Below are positions 56,349-64,000 of a stretch of 64,000 nt of DNA, one piece after another. The stretch is from Leidyana gryllorum EB-2025a (taxonomy: Eukaryota > Apicomplexa), in contig JBLWGC010000133.1 in NCBI GenBank assembly GCA_048772705.1, positions 149,531 through 213,530 of the forward strand. Direction: 5' to 3'. The notes under the pieces are model-generated. The model did not search any database. It was not told the origin of the DNA and saw only the letters and a list, made by a program, of their open reading frames with translations. Position 1 is the first letter of the stretch. Each line of letters begins with the position of its first letter. The translations under genes were made by a program, and so were the position numbers.

Positions 56349-57131
56349 AGCGTACGACTGCAAACCCATCCCTCCCAAATTGGAGTGATAATCGAACTGA
56401 ATGTGAAGGGGTAAACCTGAACAACTGGGTACCCTCATTCAGATCACCAACAATGTTCGGTCCCACCGCCTGACCCGCAAAATGTGAGCCTTTTAATGTT
56501 CCAAATTCTGTTAGTGAAGACCCCACCACCCTGGACTTGGGTTGGAGTACAAAAAGAAACAATCCCGAAAAACCGCCCGCTGTAAAGGCGCTGCCCCAAA
56601 GCACTGTAACTCGAAGCCTTCCGCATACCCAACCATCAGGCACCCGACTATTAATGCTATCAGTCCCGACTGGCCACTTCCTTCTTACTTCGGGGTATCG
56701 GCGAAAGTAGGTGACCGGCCATCTTTGGCAAACTCCCTCGCCGAGCTTCTTCCTTTTTGCATCGGGGAGACGCTGGCCGGCGGGGTCTGCTCCTTACACC
56801 AGGCCTAAATCTCGATCCCTCGTTGGCCGAGTGACTCCAGCCCTTCGTGACTGAAGCTTTTTGTGCGGGTCGACGGTGTCCTGCAGCTGAGCTCGGAAGG
56901 AGCAATCCATCGGGGGTCGAGGGGGCTTTAATGAAGATTACAATACCTACAACCTGTGGCAGTGGAGACAACCAGACACCGTTATGCCGTTCAGACGGCG
57001 TTGATACACGCCGACACGTCTCTCTCTCATCTTTTTCCGAACCACCATCGAACTGAGAACCGGGCAGCTCCCGTGCGCCTGCTCTACCAAGTAGACAAAG
57101 CTGCGCTGTGTCCCGAGGCCGGGACCAGTGG
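56349..57131. other. Gene-free stretch next to the tandem array
   Basis: About 780 bp. Frames of up to 200 codons occur on the minus strand (57262-56660) but lack motifs and run into repeated intergenic DNA, so they are not called. Homology to the tandem units begins at about 57132. Confidence 0.45.
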
Positions 57132-57541
57132 TGCTTGATATATGCAACGATACAAACACCTTTGCTCAGCGAATGGCTTTTCAACTCAGATTGCAACGCC
57201 ATGTGCCACACAGTGTATAGCAGACGGTACTGACAGCCCGCCTGTAGTCTGAGGATACCCACAAAGACTGAGTAGAGCCTTGAAGTGCCTTACTCGAGGC
57301 CTTCAGATTGTGAGTCCTGTCAACGATATATCAAAAAGGCAGTTCGGAGCCCTTCAGCGACCACTTCCATCACTGTTGTATGGATGGATCCCAGTCCGGA
57401 AGTCTTATGCGGTGTTCATTTTCACGGCATTTTACTACACTTGCAGTCTTTGTCCTACTTTTATCTGATCGTAGAGCTCACAGAGACTGACTTTCACTCT
57501 GTTTGAAGTGATGAGCGTAGAAAGGCGTCGAATTAGAAACC

Positions 57542-59599
57542 TCAAAAAGGCGGTTTCCATTTTGACCACAAACGACTCGCACAATGTAAAAGCCCCGAGG
57601 GCAGTATTCTGGAAGCCCTGGACTTCTTCTCCCTTTGCGGGAAGACCTCTTTGTAGATCGACGCGGGACAGACAGCCGGTAACATCACCGGGAGGCCCAA
57701 ATATTCCAACTCTTTGAAGCGTTGGTTCAGCAACGCACGACCCAACCACCAATCGTCCGAGCAAGTCTCGGCGATGAGGTCGAACAGTCCGCCAACGGAG
57801 GTCTGAGCCTCTCGCAATGTCCCTTCCAACATATCCGCGTACCACTGACTGACGAGGGCCTTTGGAACGCTGCAGTAACAAGCGCCTGAAAGGAGAGTGG
57901 ACGCAGCGTGGACACTTCTTTCTCGCAGCTTTGTCCATTGCTCCGGATCATCGGCAGTCTGCGTCATCAGACACAAACTGATGTCTTCCGCCGAACACCC
58001 AATGTATTTCAGCACAGCTCGGAGAGTGGCATCGGTATACAGTCCCGAGACGAGTTCCAATTGGACCTTAGGCCACGGATAGCGCAGAAGGGCTGCAGCT
58101 TGGAGCCCGAAACGGACCCGAATGCCTCTCCGTCGCCAAATGGAGTGCCCAACCAAAAACCAGTCAGTCAACTTCGCGATCTGGGAAGGCACTCCGGTGA
58201 CACCGACATATTGAATTTGACACCTTTCAATCAAACGCCGCATCGCTTCCGGTGAGGCATCCCGTTTGGTGTGAAGGCATAACACCCGGACACAGTCGGA
58301 GGGCAAAGAGGCGGGGGTCGCGCGCTCACACAGTCCTTCAACCAGCGCCCATCCCTCCAAAGGTAACTCAATGCGCTTCAGATTCTGAAAGGGCAGAGTT
58401 CTGAGTAAATTTTCAGTCAGAGTCGGAGTGGATTTGTCGTTGACATAGAGAACCCGTGTGACCTCTGACCATTCCACTGGATGATTGATGCCGGTGGCGC
58501 TCAGATAAAGTGTGTTGTCACTCATCAATCCAAAGTATGGGGGAGGGTATACAGCGGGAGGTTCGGTCAGTGGGAGAGCCTTCCAGCAGAGAGGCGGTGA
58601 ATCCAAATCCTTCGTTCGGGCCAACCGGAACCATCCGAAACTCGAGTCGACGCGCCGCAGCACAGTGCCATCTTCTTGAGTCCCATTCTGAAGCTCTTGT
58701 GCGTATATATATGACACAAACGGCACATTCCGCAGGTAAGTGCGACAGAGCGGATGCATATGGCGCTCCCGATCGCTCCATTCTCGTTTGAGGTATTCCC
58801 AGAGCCTCTGTGACCCTCTGAACGAAATGTAACGCAATGTTTCCAGAAAGCCTCACCGCGCGCACTTTGGCCACGTGATTGTGATTCTGTTTCGGAACTC
58901 CAGTGGATCGCTCGCCCAATCGTGCGCCTCGGGTAGATATCGCACCAGACACGGGGATGTCTGCCATCCCCCGTTTGTCACAGAGGCGGCGGTGTCGTGA
59001 GTTTTGAAGATCCAATAGCTGAATTGTGGCTTTGTTACCGACACAATCCGGTCGTCGCGGCCACCCTGGCCGTCACCCACAGCCCTACGGAGCTCCACCG
59101 CTAGATCGTGGCGAATGAAAGGGAGCTGGTGCCTTTTGACGACTAAACATTCCAATATCGGGGCATCGATAAGCAGCGACCCTTCAGACAACTCTGACCA
59201 GGAGATGTCCAACAACTTCAGGTTGGGAAAACTGAAAGTGTGGGTCTGCCACGACCCCCCACTTTCGAAAACGGTGCCTATGATTGCTTCCGTCAGTCTC
59301 GGCAGTCCCCATTGGGACATCTTCTGTAGCAGATCAGTCCATATCAGCTGTCTGGATGTGGATCCTCTCCAGCTCAAGGACTCTAGGTGGGGGCACGATC
59401 GGCAAAGCCATGCTTCAAACCAAGAAGCGCGCTGTAGCCAGGCCCACTGTGGCGGTTTAAGAGATAAGCGTTCAGAAAGTAGTAATGACTTTTCAGAGTG
59501 AAGAAGATTGTGTAGCTGTTTGGAGATTCCTGCCGCTTTTGTCAACTCACATAGCGGTAGGAACCCCAGAATTTGGGTCCAGATGTCGTCGTTCAGCAT
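57542..59599 (-). CDS. F-box-like protein, array copy 1
   Basis: Exon 1 (59599-58857) and exon 2 (58817-57542) join across a 39-nt intron (GTGAGG...TTCAG) to give 672 residues. The N-terminus MLNDDIWTQILGFLPLCELT followed by GISKQLHNLLHSE fits an F-box (about residues 1-40), which would bind SKP1 in an SCF ubiquitin ligase. LRR-like lines come next (FPNLKLLDISWSELSEGSLL; APILECLVVKRHQL), as in plant FBD/LRR F-box proteins. The rest has no recognised domain. The target would be bound by the C-terminal part; none is known. NEDD8, UBA3 and UBA1 elsewhere in the window fit the same pathway. The F-box call is by eye. Confidence 0.65.
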
Positions 59600-60185
59600 T
59601 AATCAGCACCTGAGAGGGGATAGCGTGTATGCACACATTCGTGTGCGACTTGGAGCACCTGCCCGGGCAATGTTGTGCACTGATGCCGGACGGCTTTTTG
59701 TCGAGATATCCCGATGTAAACTTGGAAACGAGCACTTTACGAAGCGAAACATGGGGGTCACAGAGGTGACGCGTCTTGCTTGATATATGCAACGATGCAA
59801 ACACCTCTGCTCAGCGAATGGCTTTTCAACTCAGATTGCAACGCCATGTGCCACACAGTGTATAGCAGACGGTACTGACAGCCCGCCTGTAGTCTGAGGA
59901 TACCCACAAAGACTGAGTAGAGCCTTGAAGTGCCTTACTCGAGGCCTTCAGATTGTGAGTCCTGTCAACGATATATCCAAAGGGCAGTTCGGGCCCTTCA
60001 GCAACCACTTCCATCACTGTTGTGTGGGTGGATCCCAGTCCAGAAGTCTTATGCGGTGTTCATTTTCTCGGCATTTTACTACACCTGCAGTCTTTGTCCT
60101 ACTTTTATCTGATCGTAGAGCTCACAGAGACTGACTTTCACTCTGTTTGAAGTGATGAGCGTAGAAAGGCGTCGAATTTGAAACC
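59600..60185. other. Intergenic DNA of the array (between copies 1 and 2)
   Basis: It holds the promoter side of copy 1 and the 3' side of copy 2 and is shared with the other units. It includes the conserved stretch about 59778-60110. No separate gene is called. A minus-strand alternative frame (60642-60079) overlaps the end of copy 2 and reaches into it. Confidence 0.6.
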
Positions 60186-62243
60186 TCAAAAAGGCGGTTT
60201 CCATTTTGACCACAAACGACTCGCACAATGTAAAAGCCCCGAGGGCAGTATTCTGGAAGCCCTGGACTTCTTCTCCCTTTGCGGGAAGACCTCTTCGTAG
60301 ATCGACGCGGGACAGACAGCCGGTAACATCACCGGGAGGCCCAAATATTCCAACTCTTTGAAGCGTTGGTTCAGCAACGCACGACCCAACCACCAATAGT
60401 CCGAGCAAGTCTCGGCGATGAGGTCGAACAGTCCGCCAACGGAGGTCTGAGCCTCTCGCAATGTCCCTTCCAACATATCCGCGTACCACTGACTGACGAG
60501 GGCCTTTGGAACGCTGCAGTAACAAGTGCCTGAAAGGAGAGTGGACGCAGCGTGGACACTTCTTTCTCGCAGCTTTGTCCATTGTTCCGGATCGTCGGCA
60601 GTCTGCGTCATCAGACACAGACTGGTGTCTTCCGCCGAACACCCAATGTATTTCAGCACAGCTCGGAGAGTGGCATCGGTATACAGTCCCGAGACGAGTT
60701 CCAATTGGACCTTAGGCCACGGGTAGCGCAGAAGGGCTGCAGCTTGGAGCCCGAAACGGACCCGAATGCCTCTCCGTCGCCAAATGGAGTGCCCAACCAA
60801 AAACCAGTCAGTCAGCTTGGCGATCTGGGAAGGCACTCCGGTGACACCGACATATTGAATTTGACACCTTTCAATCAAACGCCGCATCGCTTCCGGTGAG
60901 GCATCCCGTTTGGTGTGAAGGCATAACACCCGGACACAGTCGGAGGGCAAAGAGGCGGGGGTCGCGCGCTCACACAGTCCTTCAACCAGCGCCCATCCCT
61001 CCAAAGGTAACTCAATGCGCTTCAGATTCTGAAAGGGCAGAGTTCTGAGTAAATTTTCAGTCAGAGTCGGAGTGGATTTGTCGTTGACATAGAGAACCCG
61101 TGTGACCTCTGACCATTCCACTGGATGATTGATGCCGGTGGCGCTCAGATAAAGTGTGTTCTCACTCATCAATCCAAAGTATGGGGGAGGGTATACAGCG
61201 GGAGGTTCGGTCAGTGGGAGAGCCCTCCAGCAGAGAGGCGGTGAATCCAAATCCTTTGTCCGGGCCAACCGGAACCAGCCGAAACTCGAGGCGAAGCGCC
61301 GCAGCACAGTGCCATCTTCTTGAGTCCCATTCACAAGTCGTTGAGCATATATATATGACACAACCGGCACATTCCGCAGGTAAGTGCGACAGAGCGGATG
61401 CATTTGGCGCTCCCGATCGCTCCATTCTCGTTTGAGGTATTCCCAGAGCCTCTGTGACCCTCTGAACGAAATGTAACCCAATGCTTCCAGAAAGCCTCAC
61501 CTCGCGCACTTTGGCCACGTGTTTGTGATTCCGATTCGGAACTCCAGTGGATCGCTCGCCCAATCGTGCGCCTTGGGTAGATATCGCACCAGACACGGGG
61601 ATGTCTGCCATCCCCCGTTTGTCACAGAGGCGGCGGTGTCCTGAGTTTTGAAGATCCAATACCTGAAGTGTGGCTTTGTCACCGACACAATCCGGTCGTC
61701 GCGGCCACCGTGGCCGTCACCCACAGCCCTATGGAGCTCCACCGCTAGATCGTGGCGAATGAAAAGGAGCTGGTGCCTTTTGACGACTAAACATTCCAAT
61801 ATCGGAGCATCGATAAGCAGCGACCCTTCAGACAACTCTGAACAGGAGATGTCCAACAACTTCAGGTTGGGAAAACTGAAAGTGTGGGTCTGCCACGACC
61901 CCCCACTTTCGAAAACGGTGCCTATGATTGCTTCCGTCAGTCTCGGCAGTCCCCATTGGGACATCTTCTGTAGCAGATCAGTCCATATCAGCTGTCTGGA
62001 TGTGGATCCTATCCAGGTCAAGGACTCTAGGTGGGGGCACGATCGGCAAAGCCATGCCTCAAACCAAGAGGCGCGCTGTACCCAGGCCCACTGTGAGGGT
62101 GCAAGAAATAAGCGTTCAGAAAACAGTAATGAGTTTTCAGAGTGAAGAAGATTGTGTAGCTGTTTGGAGATTCCTGCCGCTTTTGTCAGCTCACATAGCG
62201 GAAGGAACCGCAGAATTTGGGTCCAGATGTCGTCATTCAGCAT
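60186..62243 (-). CDS. F-box-like protein, array copy 2
   Basis: It has the same layout as copy 1: exons 62243-61501 and 61461-60186 and a 39-nt intron, giving 672 residues. The F-box start MLNDDIWTQILRFLPLCELT differs by one residue. Differences from copy 1 are clustered: SLLFSERLFLAPSQ for SLLLSERLSLKPPQ, TWIGSTS for SWRGSTS, RIGITNTWP for RNRITITWP, and YAQRLVNGT for YAQELQNGT. The last 350 residues are nearly identical. Intact frames and splice sites indicate a working gene. The role is as for copy 1, inferred. Confidence 0.65.
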
Positions 62244-62877
62244 TAATCAGCACCTGAGAGGGGAAAGCGTGTATGCACACACTCGTGTGCGGCCTGGAGC
62301 ATCTGCCTGGGCAATGTTGTGCACTGATGCCGGACGGGTTGTTGTCAAAATATCCCGATGTAACCTTGGAAACGAGCACTTTACGAAGCGAAACATGGGG
62401 GGCACAGAGGTGATGACGCGTGTTGCTTAATATATTCAACGATACAAACACCTCTGCTCAGCGAATGGCTTTTCAACACAGATTGCAACGCCATGTGCCA
62501 CACAGTATATAGCAGACAGTACGGACAGCTCGCCTGTGGTCTTGAGGATACCCACAAAGACTGAGCAGAGCCTTGAAGTGCCTTACTCGAGGCCTTCAGA
62601 TTGTGAGTCCTGTCAACTATATATCCAAAGGGCAGTTCGGGCCCTTCAGCAACCACTTCCATCACTGTTGTGTGGGTGGATGAATTTAACAGATCTCACA
62701 GCCTCACCTTCGACTGCTTGAAGCTCCCAGTCCGGAACTCTTATGCGGTGTTCATTTTCACGGCATTTTACTACACTTGCAGTCTTTGTCCTACTTTTAT
62801 CTGATCATAGAGCTCACAGAGACTGAACTTCACTCTGTTTGAAGTAATAAGCGTAGAAAGGCGTCGAATCAGAAACC
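62244..62877. other. Intergenic DNA of the array (between copies 2 and 3)
   Basis: It is homologous to 59600-60185 apart from about 48 bp of unit-specific sequence near 62680-62730. No separate gene is seen. Confidence 0.6.
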
Positions 62878-64000
62878 TCAAAAAGGCTGTTTCCATTTTG
62901 ACCACAAATGACTCGCACAATGTAAAAGCCTTGAAGGCAGTATTCTGGAAGCCCTGGACTTCTTCTCCCTTTGCGGGAAGACCTCTTTGTAGATCGACGC
63001 GGGACAGACAGCCGGTAACATCACCGGGAGGCCCAAATATTCCAACTCTTTGAAGCGTTGGTTCAGCAACGCACGACCCAACCACCAATCGTCCGGGCAC
63101 GTCTCGGCGATGAGGTCGAACAGTCCGCCAACGGAGGTCTGAGCCTCTCGCAATGTCCCTTCCAACATATCCGCGTACCACTGACTGACGAGGGCCTTTG
63201 GAACGCTGCAGTAACAAGCGCCTGAAAGGAGAGTGGACGCAGCGTGGACACTTCTTTCTCGCAGCTTTGTCCATTGCTCCGGATCATCGGCAGTCTGCGT
63301 CATCAGACACAAACTGATGTCTTCCGCCGAACACCCAATGTATTTCAGCACAGCTCGGAGAGTGGCATCGGTATACAGTCCCGAGACGAGTTCCAATTGG
63401 ACCTTAGGCCACGGATAGCGCAGAAGGGCTGCAGCTTGGAGCCCGAAACGGACCCGAATGCCTCTCCGTCGCCAAATGGAGTGCCCAACCAAAAACCAGT
63501 CAGTCAACTTCGCGATCTGGGAAGGCACTCCGGTGACACCGACATATTGAATTTGACACCTTTCAATCAAACGCCGCATCGCTTCCGGTGAGGCATCCCG
63601 TTTGGTGTGAAGGCATAACACCCGGACACAGTCGGAGGGCAAAGAGGCGGGGGTCGCGCTCTCACACAGTCCTTCAACCAGCGCCCATCCCTCCAGAGGT
63701 AACTCAATGCGGTTCAGATTCTGAAAGGGCAGAGTTCTGAGTAAATTTTCAGTCAGAGTCGGAGTGGATTTGTCGTTGACATAGAGAACCCGTGTCACCT
63801 CTGACCATTCCACTGGATGATTGATGCCGGTGGCGCTCAGATAAAGTGTGTTGTCACTCATCAATCCAAAGTATGGGGGAGGGTATACAGCGGGAGGTTC
63901 GGTCAGTGGGAGTGCCCTCCAGCAGAGAGGCGGTGAATCGAAATCCTTTGTTCGGGCCAACCGGAACCATCCGAAACTCGAGTCGACGCGCCGCAGCACA
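62878..64000 (-). CDS. F-box-like protein, array copy 3 (N-terminal part outside window)
   Basis: The second exon's C-terminal 373 residues are present, ending in WSKWKQPF. They resemble copy 1 more than copy 2 in the stretch VDSSFGWFRLARTK, and differ from both at a few sites (TKDFDSP, GLCESATP, MLPAVC shared). The frame is open to the window edge, so the F-box and first exon must lie beyond 64000. Whether it is intact upstream cannot be seen. Confidence 0.6.
   Translation of the reverse strand, partial: VLRRVDSSFGWFRLARTKDFDSPPLCWRALPLTEPPAVYPPPYFGLMSDNTLYLSATGINHPVEWSEVTRVLYVNDKSTPTLTENLLRTLPFQNLNRIELPLEGWALVEGLCESATPASLPSDCVRVLCLHTKRDASPEAMRRLIERCQIQYVGVTGVPSQIAKLTDWFLVGHSIWRRRGIRVRFGLQAAALLRYPWPKVQLELVSGLYTDATLRAVLKYIGCSAEDISLCLMTQTADDPEQWTKLRERSVHAASTLLSGACYCSVPKALVSQWYADMLEGTLREAQTSVGGLFDLIAETCPDDWWLGRALLNQRFKELEYLGLPVMLPAVCPASIYKEVFPQREKKSRASRILPSRLLHCASHLWSKWKQPF

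Larger units (their letters stand above)
57132..64000. repeat. Tandem array, about 2.65-kb units (two complete, one cut by the edge)
   Basis: Unit starts can be set at 57132, 59778 and 62425 by the shared sequence gatatatgcaacgat and its variants. Gene stops repeat at 57542, 60186 and 62878 (spacing 2644 and 2692) and gene starts at 59599 and 62243 (spacing 2644). The whole unit is copied, intergenic DNA included. Unit 3 has about 48 extra bp near 62680-62730. The array probably continues beyond the window. Confidence 0.92.

Noticed and set aside
56660-57262. 200-codon minus-strand frame
   Set aside because: Part of it lies in the repeated intergenic DNA of the array and it shows no recognisable domain.

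Overview
The window is eukaryotic nuclear DNA. Genes lie on both strands, nearly all are split by GT-AG introns of about 35-60 nt, and neighbours are packed so tightly that many intergenic gaps are under 50 bp. Base composition is close to balanced. Two secreted Cys-rich proteins of the oocyst-wall type (repeated CPxG...C units), two polypeptide GalNAc-transferases, an integrin-beta-like vWA membrane protein and a secreted CAP protein point to an apicomplexan. The compact introns and non-AT-rich composition fit a gregarine-like or other early-branching lineage better than Cryptosporidium or Plasmodium. That placement is inference; no rRNA or organelle marker is present.

Region 1-47.8 kb is a dense housekeeping region. 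In order it carries SMC2 (partial), an orphan, an inactive rhodanese-like protein, NEDD8, a small membrane protein, a kinesin, an acidic orphan, IWS1/SPN1, GalNAc-T copy 1, three orphans, DPM2-like, a DIS3L2-type RNase, UBA1, a two-TM orphan, CCT6, a DnaJ-B chaperone, a CAP protein, UBA3, the vWA protein, a DeSI peptidase with PUB-like and UBA regions, transportin, RPL17, an oocyst wall protein, CWF18, a second Cys-rich secreted protein, NCBP1, GalNAc-T copy 2, eIF3g and a YdcZ-type DMT transporter. Several genes were recovered only by joining exons by hand with matching phases.

Region 47.8-57.1 kb is much looser. It holds a second YdcZ-type transporter, a few small membrane-protein genes of lower certainty, unresolved coding-like stretches, and the wreck of an LTR retroelement (an integrase tail between two roughly 95-bp direct repeats).

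Region 57.1-64 kb is a tandem array with a period of about 2.65 kb. Each unit holds one two-exon, 672-residue F-box-like gene on the minus strand plus its flanking DNA. Two complete copies and one cut by the window edge are seen.

Functionally, ubiquitin-like signalling is prominent: NEDD8, its E1 subunit UBA3, UBA1, a DeSI peptidase and the F-box array could all feed cullin-RING ligases, though their proximity may be chance. RNA biology (IWS1, DIS3L2, NCBP1, CWF18, eIF3g) and secretory or cell-wall functions (GalNAc-Ts, DPM2, wall proteins, CAP, vWA) make up most of the rest. A 14-bp palindrome, CACACACGTGTGTG, recurs in introns and intergenic DNA.
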